DNA from: Bartonella kosoyi
Lineage (GTDB): Bacteria; Pseudomonadota; Alphaproteobacteria; Rhizobiales; Rhizobiaceae
Direction of reading: 5' to 3'
Assembly: GCF_003606325.2 (NCBI RefSeq)
Contig: NZ_CP031843.2
Coordinates: 1,426,001 to 1,490,000, forward strand
Length of the DNA stretch: 64,000 bases
Position 1 is the first letter of the stretch. Each line of letters begins with the position of its first letter. The position numbers and the translations under genes are program-made. Of the stretch, positions 42,003 to 50,550 are shown piece by piece. Under the pieces are notes generated by a model, which did no database searches, had not been told where the DNA came from, and saw only the letters and a program-made list of their open reading frames with translations.

Positions 42003-44205
42003 ATTAATTCCTCCTCTCATTCATAGAAAAAATACGAGAGTCATTGGGCATGTAAGTGACTATACACCAGAACAGCTTCAAGAGCTTTTTTCAAAAAATA
42101 AGGAAAAGTTGAGTGGTTCTTTTACAGAAAATAAAGGTACCACAAAAGAAACAGAAGAAGATGGTCCACATCCAAGTGCTGCGGGTGCTTTTGGATGGGG
42201 AGCTCTTCATGGGTTAACTATGGGCTATGATGATGAACTAGCTGGAATATTAGAAGCAGGGTTTTGGGATTATTGGAAGGGAGATGAAAAGGCGGTTAAA
42301 AAATATAATGAAGTGACAAAGCGATGGCGTGACTATCAAAGGGCGGCGAACCGAGATCATTTTTATGCATCTCTTCTGGGAAATGTAACGGGTGCTGCGG
42401 CACCCGTAATTGCTTCTGCCCTCTTTCCACCCGCAGCAGCAGCTACAGCTGCTAGTCGTGCGGCAATTGGAGCTGATGTGCTTTTGGGAAGCAGAGCAGG
42501 TGCCACAGGAGCACAAATAACCAGTAAAGCTCTAGCAGCAGGAGAAAGGGCGGTGCAATCTGCTTTGGCAGAAGGTGCAGAACGCACAGCAGCAAAAGCG
42601 GCAGGTGAAGCAGCAATAAAAGCCGCAGCAAGTAAAGAGGCGGCAAAGTTTAGCTTGGGGCGTGCAGCAAAAACTGGAGCTATTTATGGCGGAATAGCAG
42701 GCAGTGGTGAGGGAGAAGGGTTTGCAGATACTCTCATGTCTGCTGGGTTTGGTGCAGGGCTAGGTGGTGCAACGCCATTTGTTGCCAGTGGTGTGTCAAA
42801 AGTGACACCTTTTGTAACAAAATCACTCAAAGCAGCATTGAGAGGACCGGTAAGTCCAGCTGAAATGGCGGCAAAAGCCGCGCAAATGGCAGAAAAAGAA
42901 GCATTTCAGATAAGCGATAGAGCGCTTAGGGATGTAAGCCAAACTTTAGGGGATGAAGGTGTCGATAAGCTTGAGAGAGCATTAAAACAGCGTGGTCCTG
43001 ATTCAATGATTATTGATCTTCATAATGAGCTTGCAGACAGAGCTTTTAGAGCGGCAAAAAAAGATTCTGATACATATTCGCTCATAAGTAATCGTTTGAA
43101 TGAAAGGCAAGATGCGAGTGCACTACGGGTAAAGGATGCATTGACAGATGTGATGGGTCCAAAGGTCGATACGCTTAATTTAAAGCAAGAGATTATCAAA
43201 CAAGCACAGAAAAAAGCTGAACCATTTTATGAAAGGGCGAAAGCTTCTCCTATTTCCAATGCTGTCAGTAAAGATTTATCGCAATTGCAAAAAACTCCTG
43301 CCTTTCAAAAAGCCTATAAAAAAGCAATTGCGCAAATGCCCAATGAAGCGGATGCAACAGTTGTAGGAAGCAATGGATATCCAAAGCTGAATATGCGGAT
43401 TTTACATAAGATGAAAGAGGTTTTGGATGATCAAATTAATTCTGCGCGTCTCAAAGGAAAACGAGGGTATGCGCGAGATTTGACTCTGTTCAAACAACGC
43501 ATTCTGGACATTTTGGATACGTCATCTCCAGATTATGCTAAAGCACGGAAAATTTATTATGACGAGCGTACTATTGGCGATGCCCTAGAGCAAGGAGAGC
43601 AAGCGCTGAAGAAGAGCGTTAATCTCGATACAATTAAAAGTCAACTTTCGGATTTTGGGGTGATGGAAAAAGATGCCTTTCAAAAAGGTGTACGCTCACA
43701 ACTAGAACATGCGGCAGGCAATGCAAGAAATTTTGACCATAATCTTTTGAGTTTGTTTGATACGCAAAATGGTCAAGAAAAATTACAGCATATTTTTGGT
43801 GAGGATAAAGCCAAACAGCTTATGAAAGTGTTGCGACCAGAGGTGGAGAGATCAAGGCTTTTTGCACGCTTGCCAAACCATATGGGTGAAGTAGAAGAAA
43901 AGACAATAGAAGGGGTGAGTATAGGAAAGATTGGTCTCATCAAGGCAGCTATGAAAACTTTTGCAAGGGAATGGAGACGCAAACTCTTAGGCATTCATAA
44001 AGAGACTGAAAGGGATATTGTGGCTCTCATAACAGCGCGTGAAAAAGGGGAGTTTGGGTTAGCAAGAGAAAAAGCCGTTGAATTAATTAAAAAGTTTCAT
44101 GAAGCAGAAAAGAAACGCTTAATAACCAAAGAAGATCACACAAAACTCATCAATTTTGTTGGCATTCTTTTGAATAGCAGTGTTGATAGAACGGTTATAA
44201 ACTAA
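41995..44205 (+). CDS. Ejection / internal virion protein B
   Basis: A 736-residue protein with a hydrophobic, alanine-rich centre (GNVTGAAAPVIASALFPPAAAAT, TGAIYGGIAGSGEGEGF) typical of phage proteins that enter the cell envelope during DNA injection, and long charged helices on both sides. The start at ATG 41995 has AAGGAG; the frame opens earlier at 41959. It overlaps its neighbours on both sides, indicating tight coexpression with the transglycosylase. Confidence 0.65.
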   Translation: MAELIPPLIHRKNTRVIGHVSDYTPEQLQELFSKNKEKLSGSFTENKGTTKETEEDGPHPSAAGAFGWGALHGLTMGYDDELAGILEAGFWDYWKGDEKAVKKYNEVTKRWRDYQRAANRDHFYASLLGNVTGAAAPVIASALFPPAAAATAASRAAIGADVLLGSRAGATGAQITSKALAAGERAVQSALAEGAERTAAKAAGEAAIKAAASKEAAKFSLGRAAKTGAIYGGIAGSGEGEGFADTLMSAGFGAGLGGATPFVASGVSKVTPFVTKSLKAALRGPVSPAEMAAKAAQMAEKEAFQISDRALRDVSQTLGDEGVDKLERALKQRGPDSMIIDLHNELADRAFRAAKKDSDTYSLISNRLNERQDASALRVKDALTDVMGPKVDTLNLKQEIIKQAQKKAEPFYERAKASPISNAVSKDLSQLQKTPAFQKAYKKAIAQMPNEADATVVGSNGYPKLNMRILHKMKEVLDDQINSARLKGKRGYARDLTLFKQRILDILDTSSPDYAKARKIYYDERTIGDALEQGEQALKKSVNLDTIKSQLSDFGVMEKDAFQKGVRSQLEHAAGNARNFDHNLLSLFDTQNGQEKLQHIFGEDKAKQLMKVLRPEVERSRLFARLPNHMGEVEEKTIEGVSIGKIGLIKAAMKTFAREWRRKLLGIHKETERDIVALITAREKGEFGLAREKAVELIKKFHEAEKKRLITKEDHTKLINFVGILLNSSVDRTVIN

Positions 44206-45197
44206 TGATCAATTTTCATCCCAATGTGAAACGTGCTATCTCACAGGCAGCACAAAAATATGGTTTGCCAGAAAGCTTTCTTGAACGGGTTGCTATGATA
44301 GAAAGTAAGGGCAATCCAAATGCAAGAAATAGCAAAAGTAATGCAGGAGGGCTGTATCAATTTCTCGATTCAACAGCAAAACAGTATCAACTGAATAATA
44401 AGTTTGATCCCTTTCAAGCAACTGATGCTATGGCGCGATTAACGAAGGACAACACGCGTTATTTAGCCACAGCATTAGGCAGAGAGCCATCACCAGCAGA
44501 ACTTTATTTGGCGCACCAACAAGGACCAGCAGGGGCTGTAAAACTTATCAAAAATCCCAATATGCCAGCAAGCCAGCTTTTAGGGCATCAAGCAGTTGTC
44601 CTTAACGGAGGAAATGTGGAGGCAACCGCAGGGGATTTTATGAATCATATTTATGGACTTTACAATAAAACGGGAGGTGCTTCGAAGGGTATGACACAAT
44701 CCCCCCAAGGCAACTTCCAAACCACGCCTAATGAAACGTTTGCCTTGCGCGGTGTTGAGAGATTTCAAAAGGCGATTCAAGGTGATCAAGCAAGAGAGCC
44801 GTTGATAGCATATGACACGCCATTACCAAACAGAATGCATGCTCATGAAAGTGGAGATACTCTCATAGGACGGTCTATGGGAAATATGCCATTGCAGAAA
44901 AATACATCATTGCAGGGGCAAAAGATTGATGCTGGTGCGCTTAAAAAGGGGGTGATGAATCTGGTTGATTTGATAAGACGGAATAAAGATGCACAAAATC
45001 AACAAATAGAGATGGCACATCAACAAATGATGCAACAACCAATGATGGCGGGGTTTTCACAATCAAGTGCACGCCCGATAGATTTAACGCCTCTTATTGA
45101 TCCTTCAAGGAGAAATTCTGTTCGCTCATATGGGCAGCAAAAAGAGCAACAATTACGAGAAGAATTATTAAGAAGAACGGGGGCTTATCATGTCTAA
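44205..45197 (+). CDS. Virion lytic transglycosylase (SLT type)
   Basis: Cuts cell-wall glycan for DNA entry. The N-terminal SLT domain has AAQKYGLPESFLERVAMIESKGNPNARNSKSNAGGLYQF, with catalytic Glu33 in MIESKGN and the GGLYQF strand. The remaining part is a Gln/Met-rich tail (QQMMQQPMMAG). 330 residues. It is the third ejection-module gene, as in podoviruses where an ejected protein carries this activity. Not the endolysin, which is at 48620. Confidence 0.85.
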   Translation: MINFHPNVKRAISQAAQKYGLPESFLERVAMIESKGNPNARNSKSNAGGLYQFLDSTAKQYQLNNKFDPFQATDAMARLTKDNTRYLATALGREPSPAELYLAHQQGPAGAVKLIKNPNMPASQLLGHQAVVLNGGNVEATAGDFMNHIYGLYNKTGGASKGMTQSPQGNFQTTPNETFALRGVERFQKAIQGDQAREPLIAYDTPLPNRMHAHESGDTLIGRSMGNMPLQKNTSLQGQKIDAGALKKGVMNLVDLIRRNKDAQNQQIEMAHQQMMQQPMMAGFSQSSARPIDLTPLIDPSRRNSVRSYGQQKEQQLREELLRRTGAYHV

Positions 45198-46170
45198 TAT
45201 TTATGATTGGTCGTTAACAGCTGATAAAAATGCGCATTCAGATAGCATGATTAATTGGGCAGAGGGACAACCACCTAGTTCTGTCAATGATAGTGCGCGG
45301 GTCATGATGCAGCGTATACGTGAATATCTTGCCGATAATGGTGGTTCTCTTGATACAAAATTTATGGTGAATGGGGAAGATAAAACAACATCCATAACGT
45401 TAACAACGGTTTCACCTCTAGAAAAATATAAAAATGATATCATTCTACGCTTTAAAGCGGGTGGTACAAATGTGGGACCTGCGACAATCAATGTGAATAA
45501 TATAGGAGCAAAGTCACTCTATAAAGCAACCAATACGGGGATAGTGCCATTGATAGGCGGTGAGTTACAAACGGGGGGAATTTATGAAATAGTCTATAAT
45601 GATGGTGTATCAACAAAAGATCGTGATGGTTGGTATCTTTTAAATCCTACCCCCATTCCACCACCAAAGGTCGAAACCTTTCCTTGCGGGTTTATTGCAA
45701 CTTTTGCTATGCAAGAAGTCCCAAATGGTTGGCTCTTGTGTGATGGTGCAAGCTATAAACGAAAAGATTATCCGCAATTATTCGAGGCAATAGGGGATAA
45801 ATGGGGAAAAGATAGCGATACAACCTTTAAAGTTCCAGACTTTAGAGGAATGTTTTTACGGGGCTTTGATGATGGACGCGGTTTAGATAGGAATAGACAA
45901 TTTGCCGATATACAGCAAGATTGCCTTAAATCGCATACGCATGTTGCCACCATTGAAGAAGCAGGGCAGCATACACACGAGTTTCAGTATAATGGAGTGG
46001 GATGGAGTGCCAACGATATTGGTAGAAGAAATCCCTCTTATCACTATGCCGTTCTTGGAGGAACAACACAACCTGCTGGAGTGCACACGCATAAGGTAAC
46101 GATTTCTTCAACGGGCGAGGCAGAAACACGCCCTGTTAATATACCGGTTGTTTATGCCATAAAATCATAA
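45190..46170 (+). CDS. Tail collar / short tail fibre protein
   Basis: A 326-residue receptor-side protein. The C-terminal part has the phage tail collar pattern: GFIATFAMQEVPNGWLLCDGASY, YPQLFEAIGDKWG, FKVPDFRGMFLRGFD, with later histidines (SHTHVAT, HTHEFQY, HTHKVTI) that bind metal in related fibres. The N-terminus, DWSLTADKNAHSDSMINWAEGQPPSSVNDSARVMM, is a common virion-attachment start. Overlaps the previous gene by 8 bp. Confidence 0.85.
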   Translation: MSNIYDWSLTADKNAHSDSMINWAEGQPPSSVNDSARVMMQRIREYLADNGGSLDTKFMVNGEDKTTSITLTTVSPLEKYKNDIILRFKAGGTNVGPATINVNNIGAKSLYKATNTGIVPLIGGELQTGGIYEIVYNDGVSTKDRDGWYLLNPTPIPPPKVETFPCGFIATFAMQEVPNGWLLCDGASYKRKDYPQLFEAIGDKWGKDSDTTFKVPDFRGMFLRGFDDGRGLDRNRQFADIQQDCLKSHTHVATIEEAGQHTHEFQYNGVGWSANDIGRRNPSYHYAVLGGTTQPAGVHTHKVTISSTGEAETRPVNIPVVYAIKS

Positions 46171-46179
46171 GGTTTTCAG

Positions 46180-46431
46180 ATGATCAATAATCCGTCTGCT
46201 ATTGATGATATTGCGGACGCGGAGCAAATTCGCGTCCTTTTTTATGCAAGCAATAGAATGGTCCACGCACCTTTAAATAAGGTGCTTGATCTTGTCAAAA
46301 GCGACATACAGCATGATCTTTTAAGCGCTTTGGCAGAATATAAAGAAGCGACAGATAAACGCATAGAGACCATGCAAAAACTTATTGATGAATTGCAATC
46401 CTCTCTCTCACACAACAAGACAACGAACTGA
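46180..46431 (+). CDS. Small coiled-coil protein, 83 aa
   Basis: Lies between collar and fibre genes. A short N-terminal strand region (EQIRVLFYASNRMVHAPL) is followed by a coiled coil (EYKEATDKRIETMQKLIDELQSS). Probably a fibre adaptor or trimerisation protein; no family recognised. Confidence 0.6.
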   Translation: MINNPSAIDDIADAEQIRVLFYASNRMVHAPLNKVLDLVKSDIQHDLLSALAEYKEATDKRIETMQKLIDELQSSLSHNKTTN

Positions 46432-46448
46432 TTAAGGAATGAAACGCG

Positions 46449-48605
46449 ATGCCATTACCCTATCACACACATATATTTATGCTTGAACCAGCAACAAAAG
46501 AAGAAGTCAAAGAAGGTGTTTTAGATAGTAAGGCTCTTGCACCGGTTTCAGTGGGAAGTGCTGCGGCTTATGAGGTAGAATATTTTGCGAGTGCAGCTCA
46601 AGGAAAGAAAGCTGATGAGGCGCTTGCAAAGAGAGATAGTGGAGCTCTTGCTTACAAAGATAAGGTCACAATTCACGATATTGAAGCAAGTGGTGAAGCT
46701 TGTGAGAATACGATTTTATCAGGTGCTGGCTGGGTAAAAGTATCGCCTTTAGGACTTGGCGATATGAAGGCTGTTACATATGACCCCGATAATGTGGGTG
46801 CAAATGCATTTTCTATGGAAAATATGCACGAGGGTCCTACCAAAAAGATCTTAACCACAGAGGAAAGATCAAAGCTACGATGGTTGAGTTCTACTCAACC
46901 AACGATGGAAAAATGGCGGAAGGGAGATGAAGGTGTTTATTATCCCATATCTCCGGTAGATCTCAAAAACACCATTAGTTATTTTGTAGGGTCAAAGTCT
47001 TTCGGTATGTCAAAATCAGTCTATGATCCAGATAAAATAGAAAAAGATGCATTTGATATGGAGAATATGAAGGAGGGGAAAAAGCATCTTATCTTAACTC
47101 CTCCAGAACGTGCACAGATTGCAAAAATTGATAAAGTTGAAGACGATGTAGAACAAGGGATTCATGTTGCAAGTGAAGCAAAAAATGTTGCGGATGTTGC
47201 ATTAAATACAGCGAAAGATGCAAAAAATTATGCAGTAGATGCAAAAAAAACGGCTGAGACAGCAAAAAAAACGGGAGACAGTGCAAAAGCTGAGGCAAAT
47301 ATTGCACAAACAGAAGCCGATAAAGCGCAAGAGATAGCGCGCAGTGTACAGAAAAAAGTTGATCTCATTCAACCTCTTGCAGAACAAGATTGGATTGATG
47401 GCACAAAAACAATAAACGCGCTTATTTCACCAGCCAATCTGATGGCTTCAATCAAAGCCAATAGTAGCAATAGCAATGGCGGTGGCAACAATGGTGGTGG
47501 GGTTAGCAAACCTGTTGAAATTCTCATGACAGAAAGTGGGGATATTCGATTGCCGGATGGTATTACTGATGAGACCGATATCGAAGTATGGGCTTGGGGT
47601 GGTGGTGGTGGAGGCGTTAAGGATGGTGGAGGAGGAGGCGGTCAATGCGTGCATGTTAAAATAAAAGGTTCTGATTTAGATAAATTAAAAACAGCTTACA
47701 TTGGTCGTGGTGGTAAAGGCAATGACAGTAACATTTTGTGCAATGGTGGTAGGACAATGATTAAAGGGCTTGTTACAGCAGAAGGAGGATATTCCGTCTC
47801 TATGGCTCTGGTTAACTTTGGAGGGAAAGGTGGGGATGGAGGAGGAAACAGAGGGGGCATCAGTGGTGAGAGCTTTATTTTTTCTGGTGGGAATGGTGGA
47901 GGAAGTGGAATAGACGGAAAAAGAGCAGGTACCGGTGGAAGTTCTTTTCTTGGTGGAGGAGGGGGAGGTGGTGGTAAATGTATGGGGTCTATCATGGGGC
48001 AAGGTGGTGAGAGTTATAAAGGTGGTAAAGGGGGGCGCGGAGGGAATGGAGCTGGTGGTGGTGGAGGCGTTAAGGATGGTGGAGGAGGAGGCGGTCAATG
48101 CGTGCATGTTAAAATAAAAGGTTCTGATTTAGATAAATTAAAAACAGCTTACATTGGTCGTGGTGGTAAAGGCAATGACAGTAACATTTTGTGCAATGGT
48201 GGTAGGACAATGATTAAAGGGCTTGTTACAGCAGAAGGAGGATATTCCGTCTCTATGGCTCTGGTTAACTTTGGAGGGAAAGGTGGGGATGGAGGAGGAA
48301 ACAGAGGGGGCATCAGTGGTGAGAGCTTTATTTTTTCTGGTGGGAATGGTGGAGGAAGTGGAATAGACGGAAAAAGAGCAGGTACCGGTGGAAGTTCTTT
48401 TCTTGGTGGAGGAGGGGGAGGTGGTGGTAAATGTATGGGGTCTATCATGGGGCAAGGTGGTGAGAGTTATAAAGGTGGTAAAGGGGGGCGCGGAGGGAAT
48501 GGAGCTGGTGGTGGTGGCGGCGGATATTTCGATGGGAAACACGGTGGTGACAAAATTGGCGGCGATGGCGGTGATGGAGCAGTACTCATAAAGGTGTATT
48601 TATAG
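46449..48605 (+). CDS. Glycine-rich tail fibre / adhesin
   Basis: A 718-residue putative receptor-binding protein. The N-terminal part has two fibre motifs, TYDPDNVGANAFSMENM and VYDPDKIEKDAFDMENM, each followed by an LT..ER segment. A heptad coiled coil spans about 235-300. From about 380 on it is glycine-rich and contains two exact copies of a 151-residue unit (47611-48063 and 48064-48516). Poly-glycine modules of this type form compact adhesin tips in T4-like and other phages. It probably sets host range. Confidence 0.8.
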   Translation: MPLPYHTHIFMLEPATKEEVKEGVLDSKALAPVSVGSAAAYEVEYFASAAQGKKADEALAKRDSGALAYKDKVTIHDIEASGEACENTILSGAGWVKVSPLGLGDMKAVTYDPDNVGANAFSMENMHEGPTKKILTTEERSKLRWLSSTQPTMEKWRKGDEGVYYPISPVDLKNTISYFVGSKSFGMSKSVYDPDKIEKDAFDMENMKEGKKHLILTPPERAQIAKIDKVEDDVEQGIHVASEAKNVADVALNTAKDAKNYAVDAKKTAETAKKTGDSAKAEANIAQTEADKAQEIARSVQKKVDLIQPLAEQDWIDGTKTINALISPANLMASIKANSSNSNGGGNNGGGVSKPVEILMTESGDIRLPDGITDETDIEVWAWGGGGGGVKDGGGGGGQCVHVKIKGSDLDKLKTAYIGRGGKGNDSNILCNGGRTMIKGLVTAEGGYSVSMALVNFGGKGGDGGGNRGGISGESFIFSGGNGGGSGIDGKRAGTGGSSFLGGGGGGGGKCMGSIMGQGGESYKGGKGGRGGNGAGGGGGVKDGGGGGGQCVHVKIKGSDLDKLKTAYIGRGGKGNDSNILCNGGRTMIKGLVTAEGGYSVSMALVNFGGKGGDGGGNRGGISGESFIFSGGNGGGSGIDGKRAGTGGSSFLGGGGGGGGKCMGSIMGQGGESYKGGKGGRGGNGAGGGGGGYFDGKHGGDKIGGDGGDGAVLIKVYL
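47611..48516 (+). repeat. Exact 453-bp tandem duplication in the fibre gene
   Basis: Two adjacent copies with a period of 453 bp (151 codons), identical as far as I can read, in frame. The junction lies in GGTGGTGG tracts, which would promote slippage or unequal crossing-over. Confidence 0.92.
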
Positions 48606-48619
48606 GATGGAATAAAGTA

Positions 48620-49285
48620 ATGGCACGGAAAATAAATAAAGATTGTCTACATTGTTTAAAACAGTGGGAAGGTTTGCGATTACGGGCTTATCAAGATATC
48701 TCTGGTGTTTGGACTATTGGCTATGGACATACGGGGAAAGCTGGTAAACCAACCGTTGTTGAGGGCATGATGATTACAGAAAAAAAAGCTGAAAACATGC
48801 TTTTAGCAGATTTGCGGCAATATGAACAAGCTGTAGAAAAAGCAGTTGGTGTGATTTTAAGTGACGAGCAGTTTGGTGCTCTTGTTTCCTTTTGTTATAA
48901 TGTAGGTATTCCAGCTTTCCAAAATTCTACGTTACTTAAAAGACTGAACAAAGGCGATTATGAAGCAATACCTGCCGAATTACAAAAATGGACCAAAGCG
49001 GGTGGGAAACGTTTACAAGGTCTCGTACACCGGCGTGCAGCAGAAGCAGGCTTATGGGCGAAAGGTGCTTTTGTTTCCTCGAACTATCAAACGGTAGAAA
49101 CAAAGGATTCAACAGGTATTTTTAAAGCAGAAGCATTAGCACCTATTATTGGTTCTTTCTCAGGTCTTGGTGGTTTTTTAGCTGGCAATGGTCCTATTCA
49201 ATGGGCTTTCGCTGCTATTATGGTTTTAGCAGCAGGGGTTGGTATTTTCTTTGTTGCTAAGCGCTTTAAGGAACACTGTTTATGA
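48620..49285 (+). CDS. Endolysin, GH24 lysozyme
   Basis: Degrades peptidoglycan at lysis. The T4-type catalytic triad is present with standard spacing: Glu17 (QWEGLR), Asp26 (YQDISG) and Thr32 (WTIGYGHT). The domain spans about 1-150. A C-terminal hydrophobic segment (about 193-213, FAAIMVLAAGVGIFFVA) would anchor it in the membrane, an unusual position for an anchor in this family and possibly related to timing of lysis. Confidence 0.9.
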   Translation: MARKINKDCLHCLKQWEGLRLRAYQDISGVWTIGYGHTGKAGKPTVVEGMMITEKKAENMLLADLRQYEQAVEKAVGVILSDEQFGALVSFCYNVGIPAFQNSTLLKRLNKGDYEAIPAELQKWTKAGGKRLQGLVHRRAAEAGLWAKGAFVSSNYQTVETKDSTGIFKAEALAPIIGSFSGLGGFLAGNGPIQWAFAAIMVLAAGVGIFFVAKRFKEHCL

Positions 49286-49509
49286 TCTTATGGATGAAAA
49301 AAAATTTGATGTTAACAGGTGCGGCTTTAGCCGCTTTTTTTATAGTTTTAGCCAAAGCTTTCACTCTTGGAAAAAAGGCGGAACAGCAAAAGCAAACAGA
49401 AAATATTTTACAGACAGCAACAGCACGACTTGAGGTGGAAAATGAAGTTAATCAGAAAAGTGATGCTGATGTGCGTGCTGCTCTCTCTGACTGGTTGCGT
49501 GACCCATAA
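49282..49509 (+). CDS. Inner-membrane spanin-like protein
   Basis: 75 residues with an N-terminal membrane helix (TGAALAAFFIVLAKAF) and a short charged coiled coil (KKAEQQKQTENILQTATARLEVENEV), the layout of an i-spanin (Rz). It overlaps the endolysin stop (ATGA) and contains the start of the lipoprotein gene in another frame, the classic Rz/Rz1 pattern. Confidence 0.65.
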   Translation: MILWMKKNLMLTGAALAAFFIVLAKAFTLGKKAEQQKQTENILQTATARLEVENEVNQKSDADVRAALSDWLRDP

Positions 49510-49660
49510 ATATGCTTCTTCTTGTGTTGGTTGGTTGCCTATTTATTTAGACAAGAGAGATGTGAAGGTTATCAGTTCAAACTTAGCAAGAGAGATTTTA
49601 AAACATAATAAACAGGGTGAACGCTTATGTGGGTGGAAACATGGTAAGAAAAAAAGCTGA
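49442..49660 (+). CDS. Outer-membrane spanin-like lipoprotein
   Basis: Start MKLIRKVMLMCVLLSLTGC: a lipoprotein signal with lipobox LTGC (Cys19). The mature part (VTHKYASSCVGWLPIYLDKRD, then LAREILKHNKQGERLCGW) is about 54 residues. It is nested in the upstream gene for 68 bp in the +1 frame. Its place suits an Rz1-type o-spanin; the mature sequence is also like small lysis-cassette lipoproteins of unknown detail. Confidence 0.65.
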   Translation: MKLIRKVMLMCVLLSLTGCVTHKYASSCVGWLPIYLDKRDVKVISSNLAREILKHNKQGERLCGWKHGKKKS

Positions 49661-49859
49661 AAAACACACAGAGCTTACAGAAGCGGAAAAAGAAATGCTT
49701 CAAGAAATCATCATTACCTATCAAAGTGTGAAAGTGATGTCTCGTTTCATGAAGTGGATAGCCTTTTTTCTTTTTTTGCTTATCCTCGATTTTGCCCGCT
49801 TCATAGATGCGATAGATAATGTCATTGCACACTTAAAGCAGTGGTTTTCAAAAAATTAG
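49641..49859 (+). CDS. Small membrane protein, possible holin
   Basis: 72 residues with a charged N-terminus (EKHTELTEAEKEMLQ) and one membrane helix (about 42-60, WIAFFLFLLILDFARF). Being in the lysis cassette, it could be a holin or lysis regulator; one-helix holins exist but are fewer. An alternative start at GTG 49617 adds 8 residues. Confidence 0.5.
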   Translation: MVRKKAEKHTELTEAEKEMLQEIIITYQSVKVMSRFMKWIAFFLFLLILDFARFIDAIDNVIAHLKQWFSKN

Positions 49860-49925
49860 CTCCCCAAAAATCTTTCATAAAAGTTCTCAAAAAATACCTA
49901 GAAAAGAAGTTCTGATTCCTAATAA

Positions 49926-49978
49926 TTGAGAAAATCTCAAAAATATTTGCTAGAATCATAAGAAGATTTTTTTCTAGC
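49926..49978. promoter_or_regulatory. Inverted repeats before the right-end HTH gene
   Basis: TTGAGA-AAA-TCTCAA (49926-49940) and GCTAGAA...TTCTAGC (49949-49955 and 49972-49978) lie just upstream of ATG 49991. TAGAAT (49951-49956) could be a -10 box. Likely an autoregulated promoter. Confidence 0.4.
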
Positions 49979-49990
49979 AGGACTTTTTAT

Positions 49991-50359
49991 ATGCTTACAT
50001 CATTTGGCAAAATTTTACGAAAAATTCGCATTGATCGTTTCGAACGACTCTTAGATATGGCTGATAAACTAGGCATATCTGTAGCATTTTTATCTTCTGT
50101 TGAGATTGGCAAGAAATCCATTCCAGTAGGAATGGAAGACAAGATCATAGAGCTTTATGACTTAGATCGAGATATGGCTTCTCTCTTAAGAAAAGAGGCT
50201 GATATTTGTCGTAAGAATTTTACAATCAAACCTTCTGATTCATTTGGGCGTGAAGCTATGAGTATGTTTGTTAAAACTTTAGAGAATTTTTCACAACAGG
50301 ATTCGGCAGAATTTAAAAAATTGTTGGAGAAAGTTGGGAAAAAAGGAAGTGCTCTGTAG
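49991..50359 (+). CDS. XRE-like HTH protein at the right end
   Basis: 122 residues. The N-terminal helix-turn-helix is at about 12-50 (IRIDRFERLLDMADKLGISVAFLSSVEIGKKSIP, with the recognition helix near VAFLSSVEIGKK). The rest is helical and charged. It sits alone between the lysis genes and attR with its own probable promoter, so it may be expressed in the lysogen. No toxin partner is seen next to it. Confidence 0.75.
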   Translation: MLTSFGKILRKIRIDRFERLLDMADKLGISVAFLSSVEIGKKSIPVGMEDKIIELYDLDRDMASLLRKEADICRKNFTIKPSDSFGREAMSMFVKTLENFSQQDSAEFKKLLEKVGKKGSAL

Positions 50360-50378
50360 AGGTACATTGGAAAATTCT

Positions 50379-50412
50379 ATTCCCGAACCTTTATTTATTT
50401 ATCCCGAACCTT
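50379..50412 (+). promoter_or_regulatory. Candidate integrase arm sites, right
   Basis: ATTCCCGAACCTT (50379-50391) and TATCCCGAACCTT (50400-50412), 21 bp apart (two helical turns) and ending at the attR core. They match the site at 15603. Confidence 0.45.
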
Positions 50413-50477
50413 AAAAAAAGATATATAGAATCAAGAAGTTAGAGCACGATAAAAGCGCTGTGGCGGAGGGGGTGGGA
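50411..50477. repeat. attR, right prophage junction
   Basis: Matches attL in 66 of 67 positions and runs into the intact tRNA-Ser. The phage copy of the tRNA 3' end therefore restores a functional gene. Confidence 0.92.
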
Positions 50478-50550
50478 TTCGAACCCACGGTACAGTCTCC
50501 TGCACGCCGGTTTTCAAGACCGGTGCCTTAAACCGCTCGGCCACCCCTCC
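50461..50550 (-). tRNA. tRNA-Ser (anticodon TGA), prophage target
   Basis: A 90-nt class II tRNA with encoded CCA and a long variable arm. The acceptor GGAGGGG pairs with CCCCTCC; the anticodon stem CCGGT/ACCGG encloses CTTGAAA, giving TGA. The T arm GGGTTCGAATCCC is intact. Its 3' end is part of the attR repeat. Confidence 0.96.

Larger units (their letters stand above)
15452..50477. mobile_element. Complete-looking podovirus-type prophage in tRNA-Ser
   Basis: A 35-kb element bounded by 67-bp direct repeats (15452-15518 and 50411-50477, one mismatch). The right repeat includes the last 17 bases of tRNA-Ser(TGA), so the tRNA is restored at the right end. The content is coherent: integrase, recombination pair, cI-type repressor with divergent promoters, replication genes, terminase, P22-type portal, N4-gp56-type capsid, gp10-like tail factor, ejection proteins, transglycosylase, collar, fibre, endolysin and spanins. 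No tape measure or sheath gene is present, which fits a short-tailed virion. All major late genes are open, so inducibility is possible but untested. Confidence 0.9.

Noticed and set aside
47685-48542. Repeated Pro- and Ser/Thr-rich frames on the minus strand of the fibre gene
   Set aside because: They are antisense to glycine codons of the duplicated fibre and exist twice only because the DNA is duplicated.
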